Source: Stictocephala bisonia
Lineage: Eukaryota; Arthropoda; Insecta; Hemiptera; Membracidae
Assembly: GCA_035578905.1 (NCBI GenBank)
Contig: JAQJVL010000125.1
Location: 1,685,398-1,749,397 of the forward strand
Length of the DNA stretch: 64,000 bases
Direction of reading: 5' to 3'
Part shown: one piece after another, positions 48,748-61,419 of the stretch
Numbering within the stretch: the first letter of the stretch is position 1
How the letters are laid out: each line of letters opens with the position of its first letter
Notes under the pieces: generated by a model
What the model was told of the DNA's origin: nothing
The model's input: only the letters and a program-made list of their open reading frames with translations
Database searches by the model: none
Program-made: the position numbers and the translations under genes

Positions 48748-48750
<3 letters not shown>

Positions 48751-48808
<58 letters not shown>
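48751..48808. repeat. (TA)n microsatellite
   Basis: About 29 TA units with a single terminal TACAT. Confidence 0.95.
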
Positions 48809-48812
<4 letters not shown>

Positions 48813-48929
48813 GTTTAAGTGTTACCAATTACTTTTCTGTAAATGATATTTGTTAAATTTCGAGTACTTCAAATTTAGTACTTGTTTGTCATCTTTAGCT
48901 AAAAAAAGTAGATTAATCTACTGTCGAAT

Positions 48930-49085
48930 TAGCGGGGCGGGCCAGGTGGGGGCTATAAGGAGAGGGGAATACATTGATAGTTAATTAGTGAGTCAGGATC
49001 TTTACTACTCTTAGCAGCAGTTGCGATAAAATCTAGAACAAAATTACTTAAAGAATTATGACGAACACCCTTAAAAACTCCATTG
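48930..49085 (-). repeat. Dispersed repeat, partner of 44865-45000
   Basis: Read on the reverse strand: AAGGGTGTTCGTCATAATTC, TTTTGTTCTAGATTTTATCG, GTAGTAAAGATCCTGACTCACT. The two copies are inverted and about 4 kb apart. Confidence 0.65.
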
Positions 49086-49170
49086 CATTTTATGGTGGTC
49101 TATTTTTTACGTGGGTTGACTTTTTACGAGAGTATATTTAACATCTTAAAGTTTTTTCCACTCAGATGTC
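49085..49170 (+). repeat. Short repeat, partner of 48445-48530
   Basis: GTGGGTTGACTTT(TTAC/ATAG) and AGTATATTT(AA/CA)CAT appear in both stretches with similar spacing about 640 bp apart. Possibly a small local duplication. Confidence 0.4.
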
Positions 49171-50024
49171 CAGGAACGAGTAACTGTTTAAACAGTGCTT
49201 TAAGAAATAAATAATACCATGGATGGATGGAAACAGCATATTATATCGGTTTGTTTCAATACTTTTACATATGTGCTTTTACAAATTCTCTTTGGGAAAA
49301 TACAATACGAAAGCTCAACTAATGACTAAAAGTTAAATGGCCTAAGATTATAAACACATTCTTTCCTCATGATTTGTAGAAGCAATCATTCGAATAAAAT
49401 TACGATCATGATCAAAAGGTATTTATGTATCTGTATTGTTTTTAAACCCCTAAACACCTAAACAAGTGCTCACCTGGCCCAGGTTTTGTGACCATTCAAC
49501 AACTCCTATTCCGATCAGATAAAAGCCAACTAAATAATAAGGCCCTGAAAAGAGCCTATTGTATAATCATTAACTATTTGAACTATTTGAAACTTTTATG
49601 TTAGTTACAAGATTAAAATAATGATTTATATACTACATTTAAATTTAAACTAAAAATAGAATTGAATATTCATTATTTCTTATTTCCTTTGCAAATTAGA
49701 ATTTATTGTTACCAAAAAATAACATTAAATTAAATACTAAATTTATATATAAAAGATCAAATACTATAACACTAACTCACTTTCTGATACTCAAAAAATA
49801 CTTAACCACAGAGGCTGAACTTTTGTAGGATGATTAGTCGTATAAGTGTGCTTAATATATTGTGTATGTTTATGATAAGTAGGGGTTTTGAAAGTTCTTC
49901 CTATTTCCGAAAAGGTCACTTTAAAAGAGTGACCTTGCAATCAAGGTCATGATAGCTTATCACTGAGTCTAATGGTGACTGCCGAGTACTACTAAGATAT
50001 CACTGTCTTGTATTGTTTACACTT

Positions 50025-50245
50025 ACAACAATCACTCTGAGGGGGCAATGCAAGTATACTTGTATGCATTAGGGTCGGATATTCAGTAACTCTGCACTAA
50101 AAGCAACACAGCGTGGACCTGATCCACTTCCACCCCCGGGGTAGTTTCCTCTTTAACTTAAGGATTCAATTAGGAGTTCAACATTTAATCCATCCCACTC
50201 CTTAATCCTGTTGTTTCCATTAACAAAAATCTTGAATAAATTATT
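50025..50245 (+). repeat. Dispersed repeat family D4, copy 1
   Basis: Nearly identical to 63695-63945 over its core: GAGGGGGCAATG, GTATACTT, GCATTAGGGTC, AGTAACTCTGCACTAAAAGC and AACACAGCGTGGACCTGA, with CCACCCCCGGGGTAGTT. The core is far better conserved than the flanks and both copies end in a TTGAATAAA-type sequence. No tRNA boxes and no inverted ends were recognised. Confidence 0.8.
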
Positions 50246-51137
50246 CCTTTACAATGATTTTGTTTAGCAAAATACAATTAATTTAGTTTAAAACTAAAAC
50301 TATGAACTGTATGTTATGTTTAGGCTTTAAAGCTGTTTCCTTTATTGTCTAGTGAAAAATATGTTCCCCATCGAGTTAATAATAGGATTCTCCTAAAATA
50401 CTTAAGGAATTCTGTTTATGTTGTTCCAATAAATGTTAAAAGCATTGTTCAAAAATAATATTCCTTAGGGTGTAATTAAATGTATAAATATCCCAAATGA
50501 AAGTGCCCATATTGTTATGAACTTGTTGACAAACTCGATGAACATATTTTAAAACATGCGGTCAATGATTTTCAATTATTACATTCTTGTACTTAAATCA
50601 CGTTAAAAACATATGTTTGTTTATGTAGACATTTTTTGTGATTGCGGAACTGTTTGTTTCGACATTAATATTTGTGCAAGATCATTTATGTATATTTTAA
50701 TTACAATATAAATTAATAAGATGTGTAAAACACTTTTAAATACAAAGATTCCTTTTATTATACAGTAAATAGAACTTATATAATCTCCTTTATAATATAA
50801 TCGTAGCCATATTTATAAATACGAACGAAACAGTTTAGTTATTACTGCGTTTTTATATGTTTGTTTTATTTCATTGTTGTATTGAAATGAGTAACAGACA
50901 GAGTAAAAAGAATGTTTAGTAAAATAAAAATAATTAAAAGCAAAACATTCGTTAGTGAGCGAAGCGTAGTTTGCAGTAATATCAACAAGTGTAAGTTAAA
51001 TATTAATAATATATTCAATTCATCTTCCGGAACAGTGCAAAGCACGTAAATTTGTAAGGTTTTTGACACTTTTAACGACTGTGAAGTGTTTCTTTAACAT
51101 AAAGTGATCTTTGTATCCTCTAATACCGATAAATACC

Positions 51138-51305
51138 ACTGTGGTAAAGATACGATTAAATCTCTTATATCGTAAATACTGTTGTAAAGATACAATAAAA
51201 TCTCTTGTATCGTAAATACTGTTGTAAAGATACGATACAATCATTTGAATTGTAAATTTTGTTGTAAAGATATGATTAAATCTCTTTGATCGTAAATACT
51301 GTTTA
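51138..51305. repeat. 40-bp minisatellite, about four units
   Basis: GTTGTAAAGATACGAT(T/A)AAATC followed by TCTT-TATCGTAAATACT repeats at 40-bp spacing (51144, 51184, 51224, 51264). Confidence 0.9.
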
Positions 51306-51457
51306 TATTTATTTTTAGGTTACCTTCCTATATTCCATAGTTCCCAAAGATAAACTTTAAATTTCCTTCATAAGTAATCGTAAGTGGTATTGTACAATGT
51401 AAAGCATTTGATAAATTCAACAGAATGCTTTTCGATCAAAATATTAGTAAAAATCTG

Positions 51458-51842
51458 TCGGCACTAGTGGCACAGTGCTGTAATCCAGCTATTTAGGGAT
51501 AAAGTATTGAAGTGATTGTAGGTGATAGGTTCGATGCACGGTCTTCTTAATACCGACACGGCGTTCCCATCGACGTGGATATTACTACAGATGTCTGTGT
51601 TGTCCATGTTGGATGGCAGTCAAGGTTCAGATGTAGTGTAGGGGAAAGAACTAAATCTGAGGCTTGTCAGTTATCTGAAAATCATACCAATACTAAGTGG
51701 TTCGGATTCCACGTAAAACTGTACGTCTCTTAATTTCCCTGGCTATTGGGCTATTAATAAATAGCTCTTTTTTTAGGAACATTCGACCTTGGTTATAACA
51801 ATCACTACACTTGTTCATCTACACCCATCCCCCTCATATTTT
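51458..51842 (+). mobile_element. SINE-like element family B, copy 2 (fullest)
   Basis: Head TCGGCACTAGTGGCACAGTGC with a B-box-like AGGTTCGATGC about 75 bp in, so a tRNA-derived origin is likely. Then the blocks AATACCGACACGGCGT, GTCCATGTTGGATGGCAGTC and CAAGGTTCAGATGT, and a tail GGCTATTGGGCTATTAATAA through CATCTACACCCATCC that is shared with SINE family A. Length about 385 bp. Confidence 0.78.
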
Positions 51843-52161
51843 AGTTAAAACCAATGAAAACTACAAGAAATGTTATTGATGAATTATGAACAATGAATTG
51901 TTAACTAAACTAATACATGAAATTATACTTATTTGTACCATGAATAAATGAAACTAACTACAAAATTATTATTAACTGCACGCCATGTTTATCTAATCAC
52001 CGCTTATCGAATAATACGCTAATAAATATCGTCATTAAAAATAAACTATATCAAAAGAAATCATTTTCATCAATCTGCATGAAAACTATGTCATATGTTT
52101 TAAGCTAAGTAATTAAAAATCAGGTCATCATAATGATAGGTTATTTATAAAATAGTTTTTC

Positions 52162-52610
52162 ATTCTTCGATAGCTTGAAACCCTATAATTTTAATGAATA
52201 TTGGATCATATTAGAATATTATTTACATCTTGAACTCATTATATTGATAAAATGAAAATTGTTTTTATCATAATATAATTTTTAATTCTTAAATCTGCTT
52301 TGTTTAAAATATTTGTAAAATAATTGGAATTGTCTTGAGATAAGTAAGTCAAACTTAATATTACTTCCAAGAAACCACAAGAGCTGTATTTGGTTCCATC
52401 TCTAATTAAAACTTTCGAGAACTCGTATTTTCACAACGTTTTCTCAGTTTGTGAACTTTATTACCTCCCTTTTCTCATATCAACTTTATCGGAAATCCAT
52501 AAAATATTTGCAATTTTAAAATTGTGTTGAGTGTGTAATCGGTTTTGAAAGTTAAAAAAACTATTAATCCATTACAGAAAAACCAAACTAATAATTAGAA
52601 GTAATTAGCG
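52162..52610. mobile_element. Repeat element family E, copy 1
   Basis: Colinear over about 450 bp with 55714-56192; the segment from TAATTGGAATTGTCTTGAG to GTGAACTTTATTACCTCCC is almost identical. Ends are defined only by the second copy. No coding frame, no inverted ends. Confidence 0.8.
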
Positions 52611-54169
52611 TGTATAATTCATACGTATATTAATTTTTTCTTAAATATATTAATAACATCTTTATGTTTTGGCGTTTTGATTGATTTCACTTGTAATTCT
52701 TACAAGAAGTTACGACGTTCCACAGGGAACCGATTTTAGTTTATGATTAATTGTATATGGGTCTTTTGATATTGATTTGACTTATCCTTAGGCAACTAGT
52801 TTTTATTGGAATGTGGGAAACCATGATATTTACGATTTTTAAATATATATTTTATTTGTAGTTCAAGGTTTTTTATGTTTTATTTAGCGTTTTTATTTTA
52901 TTTTATACCTTGCGTTTGTCTGTTTTAAGAACTTGTAAAATGTGCAAATCAGGCATATACTTTTGTTTCGCATAAATGGGGTTGATTTAGTCGCAATGAC
53001 AGATAATAGATAAACAACAATGATTACATGAAATATTTACTCAATATATATTTGAGTGCATTCTTGTACAGTGCACCCAATCGTTCTCTTTTTTTACTCA
53101 TCCATATTAGGCGTTTTTATACTTTTAAATTAGTTAATATAACTAGTTAGCAATATATGTTCGATCGTGTTTTGTCTGCCATAATTGAGAGGGCCTACTA
53201 TGAATTCCTGTTATTGGTGAGACCAATTGCTAGGAATTTTATTAGGTGTGATCGGGTGAGAACTGAAAGAATCCTTAATATCTCTATCCACATCAAATCA
53301 TTCAGTCTCGTCTCAAAGGTCTTTTCGCTATGCTTTTATTGGGGATCACATTAATTAAATCCTAAAGACAATATTTATATTTTATTTTGTAAGTATAAGA
53401 TGTTTGTATGATTTATTTTACTGATTTGTATACGTTTATTATCGATTAGATTGAAAAAAGGTTTAATAAACCATATATAAGCCGTATTTAATTACATGGC
53501 ATATATTACACTGACCTTATTTTAGTTACTATACCCTAAAGAATAATTATACATTAAAATATGTCAATATACAGCAAATTAGTAGCTATATGGTATTTCA
53601 AGATATTTGAATTTAGCAAATTTTCATGAAATATTCGGTGTAATATTCCACAATTAAAGTCTGCTGTTTGTTACAATTGGGGTTATGTTTGATAACAGAG
53701 AAGAAAGAAACTGGGATCTCATCCAATAGTGCGTTAAATGCATGTCTAGTTATTTCTCCAGTTTGCGTGCAGATGGCAGGGCCAGCACCTTTATACCTTC
53801 AAGGATAAACGTAGTAATTATTACTGCAGATTTATAAAAATGTAGATTAGTTGAAATCTATTCACAACTGCCACTTATGCGTTCACTGTAGCTATTAGAA
53901 AGCGACCTACATTTTCTTTCTTCTCTGTGATTTTATTTACTAATAAGTTCGGCAGTTTAAGATCATTACACCTATTGGCGTATGGAAACTAAGGTCTATT
54001 AATATGCATTTGACGCCAAACAAATTGAAGCTTATTTACACATAAGTAAACAAATCTTCTGTCCTCTACAATACGGGATACATACTACAGCCGTGGTCAG
54101 TACAAGCACACGTTTGCAGCTTACTAATTTTAAACATTAATTAATTAAATTTTCTTCTGTAGTTTCAGA

Positions 54170-54625
54170 TATACAGGGTAAGGAAAATATATGGAAACGC
54201 TTCAATAACAACGTTATGTTTTCCATAGACAATGTTATTATTTAATTTTTTTTAATATTTCATAATTTTTTATGAGAATAGTTTACTTAAAACCTTTAAA
54301 TAGTGGAGAAATAATATTGGTCAAATCAGTTACTTTGAAATTCAAATGACCACTACTCTGAAAAGGATAAACCTTCGAAGACCGGTTTGCGAAAACTAAT
54401 TTTTCTTGAATAGACCTTTAATTTAATACCAAACTTAACATAGGCTTACGTTGAAGATTTTCATTCTACTCCGCGTGGTCCGTCTCCCTGAAAGATGAAA
54501 CGTCACTAATGGCGTCAAAATGTTTGTTCTTTATAACCATGATCATGTTCAATATTTCACTTTTACAAGTGAAGACATACAAAAGTTGTGAAACCGTGTC
54601 CATATTTTTGCCATATGTTGATCTA
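54170..54625. mobile_element. MITE with ATACAGGGT ends, copy 1
   Basis: Starts TATACAGGGTAAGGAAAATA and matches 58719-59151 throughout, including AATTCAAATGACC(A/G)CTACTC and TGAAAAGGATAAACCTT. The right end is degraded. Two short chance ORFs inside have no significance. Confidence 0.8.
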
Positions 54626-55260
54626 TATTTTAAGTTATGCACAAAAATGGTACATACCTTTTTTGAAGTTATACTTCTTTGCGCTCGTTAGACACTTTGG
54701 GATGGGATGTTGGTCGAGAAACCGCGTCACGCTGAAAAGTAAGAACAAATTTTTAAGAACTATCGATTAATCGATTGTTAATCGAAGAAATTTAATCGAA
54801 GAAATTACTGATAATGATAATATAGGTGTATAATATAATAATGAAGTCACGTATAATATATTGAAGATAAATATATTGAATAATATTGAAAAATGTCTTA
54901 TATTTCATTTATATATCCTGTCTGTGTGCGTGAGTGGGTGTATGAGAATGGCCAAAGAAGTATAACTTCCACCGTGTGGTCCGACGCACACCCAATTTTT
55001 TTTATTGATTCTAGCTGGTTTTATTCGTATTAAATTTAAAAAAAAGTGGAATACGTTGATGTGTATGGTTTAATCAATAATAATTTGTTTCATTTATTGT
55101 AGAGGTTAAACAAATTATTTAACAAGTTAATGATTTTTTAGCTTTAAATAATTTGTACATGGTAAAAGAAGGCTACCGAAATGTTAACATTTTATACTAA
55201 TAATGTATGTGAACTAACGTCATCAACGATAAAATATATTTTTAAAACAAATCTGTTATT

Positions 55261-55412
55261 TCCAACTCGTGAAGGACGACTATTTGGCCATTAGAGCCAA
55301 TGAGTGTGGGGTTGTAGAGAGCAGCCCCGTGGGTTCTTCATTGGTCCATAAACCCTCCCTACACTAAATAACCTCACCCTCCACACCGAATGGGACCTTA
55401 ATGTGTGAAGCC
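55261..55412 (+). repeat. Dispersed repeat family D2, copy 2
   Basis: Shares CCAACTCGT, GGGGTTGTAG, TTGGTCCATAAAC, CTCCCTACACTAAATAACC and CCGAATGGGAC with 8980-9124. Confidence 0.7.
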
Positions 55413-55580
55413 CGTGGTAGATTACTTAGCTAGAGATTTCTGGACCAATTGTCAAGGATCTTTGAAGTTTTTAAATTGTCACATCGGTGATTAGCGATGC
55501 AACTAAGTGTTAAACGAGGCAGCTGTTTAAAATTCTCAACTCGCAGAGGTGAGTATTCTGTTTATTTATTAAAAGAAAAC

Positions 55581-55713
55581 AATACTAATACTACATGGTT
55601 CGTATTCCACGTAAAACTGTAGGGTGCTTAGTTGCCCTGGCTATTGGACTTTTAATAAATAGCTCTTTCTGAGGAACAGTTGATCTTGGTTAGTTACAAT
55701 GACTGCACTCATT
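55581..55713 (+). mobile_element. SINE family B, copy 3, left part (interrupted)
   Basis: A 5'-truncated copy beginning AATACTAATACTACATGG, corresponding to the last 170 bp of the 51.5-kb copy, broken after AATGACTGCACTCATTT by the element at 55714. Confidence 0.8.
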
Positions 55714-56192
55714 TTGGAATCTTCAATAGCTTGAAACCTCTTAATTTTAATGGATATTGGATCAAATTATATAATAATTTACGCCTTCTGCTCCTTATTA
55801 CGATGACATAAAAAAAATTGTTTTTATCAGACATAAATATTAAATTCTTCCATCTAATTTGTTTAAACATCTGTAAAATAATTGGAATTGTCTTGAGCTA
55901 AGTAAGTCAAACTTAATATTACTTCCAAGAAACCACAAGAGCTGTATTTGGTTCCATCTCTAATTAAAACTTTCGAGAACTCGTATTTTCACAACGTTTT
56001 CTCAGTTTGTGAACTTTATTACCTCCCCTTCCTTAAATCAATTTTATCACCAATTGAGAAAATATTTACAATTTTAAATTTGTATTGAGGGTATAACCAG
56101 TTTTGCAAGTTTAAAAAGTAAACAAAAAACAATACAGATCCAATACAAAAATCCAAACTAATAGTTTGAAGTAATTTGGAACATTTAGTAAT
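55714..56192. mobile_element. Repeat element family E, copy 2, inserted into a SINE
   Basis: A 479-bp block flanked by AATGACTGCACTCATT (55698-55713) and AATGACTACACTCATT (56193-56208): a 16-bp target duplication with one mismatch. That length points to retroposition by a LINE-type machinery. It has no obvious poly(A) tail and no tRNA boxes; strand undecided. The 63-codon reverse frame at 56019-56207 crosses the border and is not a gene. Confidence 0.82.
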
Positions 56193-56262
56193 AATGACTA
56201 CACTCATTCTCCCCTTTTATTCTTCCATATATCGACGATCGGCCTCTCACTAATCAATAATG
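56193..56262 (+). mobile_element. SINE family B, copy 3, right part
   Basis: Continues the interrupted SINE: CACTCATTCTCCCC through CATATATCGACGATCGGC to CTAATCAATAATGAAATAA, matching the 3' end of SINE family A (TATCTTGACGATCGACG). Confidence 0.78.
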
Positions 56263-57721
56263 AAATAACCATACACTGGTTAACAATTGGTATTACAGTT
56301 TTTTGGATTAAATATATTGATACATGCAGTAATACATTGTTAATCTTGAATGTTAAACCATTGTCATTATATACTATACATAGAACTGAGGAATAACAAC
56401 GAACACAGGTCTCATTCGTAGTTCATTGCGTGTACTTAACAGCCAAGTCTGAAGGACCTACCCCAAGGAATAAAACAGATGGTACTGTTAGTGTAAGTAA
56501 CTTCCGTTTGGCAGCGCCACCTGGGATCAAGTGACTTATTTCACTCGTTTTCAAGAGCATTACTTCAATCCATTTCAAGTAACTTCTCGTTTCCCAGTTA
56601 ATCCAACCTTATTAAGGTCTCGAAAGTTCTCTTCGATAAATGTATATGCTCTATATTATAAAAATGTATTTTCACATTAAAGCTGTATGTATCGTGTACT
56701 TTTACATAATATAATCATATTTAATATAAAACAATTTACACAATAATTGTTTAAGTCTTTGGATTTTTTATTTGCTCCAGATAAATCATCATAAATAATA
56801 ACTATTCTTGGAAGTAACATGTTATTTACTTAAATAAATTATATTCCAATTAGATGCATGTTTAAGAGTGAGTCTTGCTACAAAACAAATTTGTATGTAT
56901 ATTTAGGCTCAGTAACATACCACAAATACAATACAGCATAAAGCTCATATACTCCCATTGCATGATTTACCCCATCATTTAAAGGGGATATTGAATGAAA
57001 ATTCTGGAATTAATCATTAAATTTAGTTTTCCCTAAGTGTTTGTACGAACTGAAATAAATACTATTGTACGACAATTTGAAAATTCCGGGTAGCACTTTT
57101 TTCTTTTATAAACACTGTCGTAAATTACAGAATACTGTCTTTGATAAGACATTAGTTTGTCAGCCCTAAATAATGTATCAGAATCTGGTTAAATACTTTT
57201 TAAATTATTATTATCAACACCATAATTCAATATTCTTAAAAATGGCAAATCTTTTTTAATATTACAGTGTTTTATTAAAGAGGGTGTGAAAGGTTATTAA
57301 AGAGAGTCCAAGGGTATAATAAGGGTATATCAGACTGTTAAGACATTAATTAAAATATATTAAAATATTAAAAGCACTTTTTGTATCTATACTCTGGGTA
57401 GCTGAATAATTGTAGTTACAGTTATATCCGTGTATTTGTTGGCAGTTAGGGCCGCCTGAGTATTCAGTTACGGACGGCTACGCCTTTCCAATCAAGTCAG
57501 TTATTTTGTAGCGCCTTCATTCTAGAGGACGCAATTTAGATGCTGTATCTATATTGCCAACTTGTAACTAAACGGCGTCCGTCAAAGCAAACTTTGAAAA
57601 CGTAACGTAACCAATATAAGTATAATAAACAGTTTATTTCACATCAGAATCTTTCTTTTGGTAACATCGAGTGATATAAGTGAGCTTGGCATAACCCAGA
57701 TAAAATAAATTATACAAACCT

Positions 57722-57723
<2 letters not shown>

Positions 57724-57779
<56 letters not shown>
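57724..57779. repeat. (TA)n microsatellite
   Basis: About 27 TA units, ending TATACG. Confidence 0.95.
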
Positions 57780-58179
57780 GCGAAGCCGTTTTTTGTCAAC
57801 ACAACTCCTCCCTTATTCCTTGACCAACTTAAACGGTTAGGGTGCCAACAAATTTTCCGCTATTCGTAGTTATGCAATAACGTCTTAATTCTTCAATATG
57901 TTCACCCTGAAGGGCAGGAAGCCCTCAAAGTACGTTTTTGAACAGTAACAGCTGTTCAAATATAAATAATTACTTCCAAAAAGTGTTGGAATGTAAACAA
58001 TGGTGTTTGTAATATTGAGGATGTTGGATATTTCATAATTATAAACCAGGGAAGGTTGTAAGCATGGGTTTATTCGGTTGTAGGGCTCCTTACAGGACTT
58101 GAAGGTTTCAATAGTAATATAATGCAGTTATTTTATTAATTTAATTAATCTTCAGTTAAAAAAAAAAAAAAACTTAAAT

Positions 58180-58388
58180 TAACACGTTTGAAATAGACTA
58201 AGAAATGGCACTGGCAAGTAATGTAACTGAAATACTCTAAATAAATTTAATGATATGATTTTACGATATACAGTAGTTAACCAATTACTATTTGCAGTCA
58301 ACGGCATACGCCGAGGCCGAAGGCCGAGGTGTAACGAGCGCAACGAGTGACAGGGTTTGCACGCGAAGCGTTCAGGGATGTCCCCTAG
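58180..58388 (+). repeat. Dispersed repeat with GC hairpin core, copy 2
   Basis: Same order of features as 42418-42653: AACACGTTTGAAATAG start, GTCAACGGCATAC then GCCGAGGCCGAAGGCCGAGG, GAGCGCAACGAG, CACGCGAAGCGTT, and the end GGGATGTCCCCTAG followed by T. Preceded by a poly(A) run at 58157-58172. Confidence 0.65.
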
Positions 58389-58718
58389 TGTCAATTTATT
58401 TCATGTGTTGCTATAACAAATTTATTATGGAATTTTTTTTGCCATCATTAGTGAAGTAACATCATCTCAGTTTTGTGATGTGTAGTTAGCCTGTTTAACT
58501 GTAATATTGGGACCTAAGCACAGATTAATAATTAATTATTGCTAGACAATTGAGCATCAATACAGACTGTTCGATAAATTACTGATCTTCAATACAGTTT
58601 AGTAATAATAAGTTTAATTTTCAACAATATTACTGATATTGTAAAATTATTCATAATAGTGGTTAAAGTTTTTCAACCACTCACACATAGGTAACATAAG
58701 TCCACATTATACATCAAT

Positions 58719-59151
58719 ATACAGGGTGAAAAGATATGGAAACGTTTTCACAACAACGTTATTTTTTACATGGATATTTTATAATTTATTTTTTATAATA
58801 ATTGTGTTCCATAAAGTATAATTTTTGATCGGGATAGTTTACTAGAAACCATTAAATAGCGGAGAAATAATATTGTTCAAATTAGTTACTTTGAAATTCA
58901 AATGACCGCTACTCTGAAAAGGATAAACCTTTCAAAGTCCAGTTTCTCTGGAATATATTAAGAATAATAACATTTAATAACAACTCGAACTAGGCTTACA
59001 TTAAGGATTTTCGTTCAAATAATTGCGGGATGAAAAGATTAAATGTCGCTTATGGCATCAAAAAGTGTGTTCTTTGTAACCATGATGTTGTACAGTATTT
59101 GTCATACAAAAGTTGTGAAAACGTTTTCATATTTATTTTCACCTTCTATAG
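58719..59151. mobile_element. MITE with ATACAGGGTG ends, copy 2
   Basis: Left end ATACAGGGTGAAAAGATATG then GAAACGTTTTC; right end, inverted, TATAGAAGGTGAAAATAAAT then ATGAAAACGTTTTC. The inverted ends are about 33 bp. Length 433 bp, no coding capacity. Confidence 0.83.
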
Positions 59152-59340
59152 AATATTTATATTTACACATATCTAGTAAATTTTCTATTCTTTTTTTTAT
59201 AATTTATTTTTATAAGAAAAAGCCGATTTCCTTTTTAAACTTACTCTACCCATATACTATTGATCTCCGCGGAGAACTTATCTGATAGAGTAAAGGGGAA
59301 AACCAGTACAGTATGAGTTGAGTATTACAGATAAAAAACT

Positions 59341-59415
59341 AACATCTAGGATTCGAACCTGCGCTATCTCTAACTGTCAAATCCTGACACATTAGACCAC
59401 TCGGTCACTGGCTCT
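59341..59415 (-). tRNA. Degenerate tRNA-like sequence (class II, Leu/Ser-like), probably a pseudogene or SINE head
   Basis: On the reverse strand: A-box TGACCGAGTGGTCTAA, anticodon-arm-like TGTCAGGATTTGACA, a longer variable region, and a perfect B-box GGTTCGAATCC. Spacing and long variable arm resemble tRNA-Leu or tRNA-Ser. The acceptor stem does not pair (AGAGCCA against the end TAGATGTT) and the anticodon loop lacks the expected T before the anticodon, so it is not a working tRNA. No second copy in the window. Confidence 0.65.
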
Positions 59416-59902
59416 CCCTCAATTAGCTTGACTCTGGATGATTTCGTTAAGCAGTGTAAAAATCAAGTTCCATAAACTCGTTAGAGCTAAATTTCTACTT
59501 TGACAAAAATTTATTTTAGTGGATTTGAAAGTGTTTTAGCGTCATGGCCCTTTTAACCGATTTTAGAAGACTTTTGATGAATAAAACTCCAGACTGTGAA
59601 GCTGGACCACTGTTCAGTGTCTCACAGTTTAGTATTCCCTCTGTCTCCTGTTTCTCGTCTCTCAAGTTCTTATTTTCATTACCTTTTACAAGGAGATACG
59701 TTTCCAAAATAAATAAAGGCAATGCAGAGTTGACAGTCTAAAAAAATATTGTTTACCTAAACATATTTTAGTTACAATCCCAAAATATAATATACTTTGG
59801 AATATTTATTTAATAATTGGTGTTAACTTCGATTTTATATACACCTTCATAGATCTATCATACAATGTTAGTCTCTCTAATTAGTTGTTTTTGGGGACCC
59901 GT

Positions 59903-60000
59903 AGAGGAGCGCTAGTGTAGTCCCGTGTAAATTTAATGCAGTTTAACCCAGCTGCAGAGACAGACCTCATTAACTAACCAAAATACTGGCTCAGACATTT
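59903..60000 (+). mobile_element. Solo end of the GGAGCGCTAG MITE
   Basis: GAGGAGCGCTAGTGTAGTCCC and then GACCTCATTAACTAACCAAA match the left end of the element at 32589. No inverted partner was found downstream. Confidence 0.65.
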
Positions 60001-61419
60001 TATTATATGGAACTGATGTTATTTATTAGGCCTATATGGTAGCCGGTGTTAAATAATCAACCATGTACCAACTGATCCCTATCGGTATTTAGATGACTGA
60101 AGCTGCTCGAACTGTTTACATCAAAGGTCATTTTGAGCTGGAAATATAATATTTTAACTAAATGTCATATGAAAATTGGTAAATAACTACATGTTTGTAG
60201 AATGTATATAAATGTCCTCTAATGATCCAAAAACCTACATTTTTTAGCATAAATTTATATTTTGAACTGTGGTTTACTGTAAAAATAGTAAGACTACAGT
60301 CAAATACGTAACTTACATGTCATATTAATTAAATAGTTAACATAATTAGGTATTTTCTACTATACGGCCACATAACTGGAACAGTTGTCAATATAAAAAT
60401 AACGATATTAAAGTAGTTTTTCTTGCCTGAATTGCGGAAATTATGGAGAGAATGAAAGGCTTTAGTTGTTTTAAACGCAATACAGAAATACACTTTACAA
60501 TGAAAAAACACTAACACAAACTTATCAAATGTGAGATTAGGTGAGGTTAGGTTAGAAACCTAGTCAAACAATTTCTTTAGAAAATTATTCGAGCTCTGTG
60601 GTTTTTTAATAGAAAATACAACACATATTTTTAATAAAACAATTATTTTATTAATATCATCTCAAATGCTCAATTGCTAACTCTTTCTATTTATTATAAT
60701 TAAAAAGAATTAATAAATTCTCATTAAATTACCGATATGCAAACAATATAATACATATAAAAATATATTTTTAAACCCCATTCATTTACCTGAATGGTAT
60801 TCATACTTTCTAAAGCACGGTATAGTGAGGACTATTTTGTAGCTCATTTGTTGTGTCATACAAAATAGCTTAAATTATAAAAAAGGAATATCGTTGATAG
60901 ATTACATTTACAGTCCACATTATTAGAAATGTCCCAATTTTTATTCTTAACAGTTAGAGTGCTAAATAAATACCAACATATTAAAATGAGCTGTGGCTCT
61001 TACGGCTGGGTTGGTGCAGATCACAGTTCCACCAGTGGGCATTCCTACCACATCTACGCCTTTCCTTAATGAAATTCCAGTCACTCGGCCCCGCAAGACG
61101 ACTTTATGAAAAGCAATATAGAACACAGAGCTCCTTCTCAAATTACTTACTTTCTTTCATCGTCTGCACTAGTTGGTACATAACAAAAACGTCACTCAAG
61201 GGAATCCATCAAGTGAGGAGAATAGTTGAAAATACTACAGTAATCTAAAACTGTTGTTAATGTTTTAGTCTATATCTTGGAAGTTGTTTGTATGATGAAC
61301 TCCACCCTCTGTAAGTTTAATGTTAAGAACGAAACAGCTTTAAGGTTGTTTATTATCTTTAATTTTTATGAAGCTCTGAACAAAATGAATTATTACTATT
61401 TTCTACTAATATACTACTT

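Noticed and set aside
59341..59415. Functional tRNA gene
   Set aside because: Acceptor stem does not pair and the anticodon loop is not canonical.
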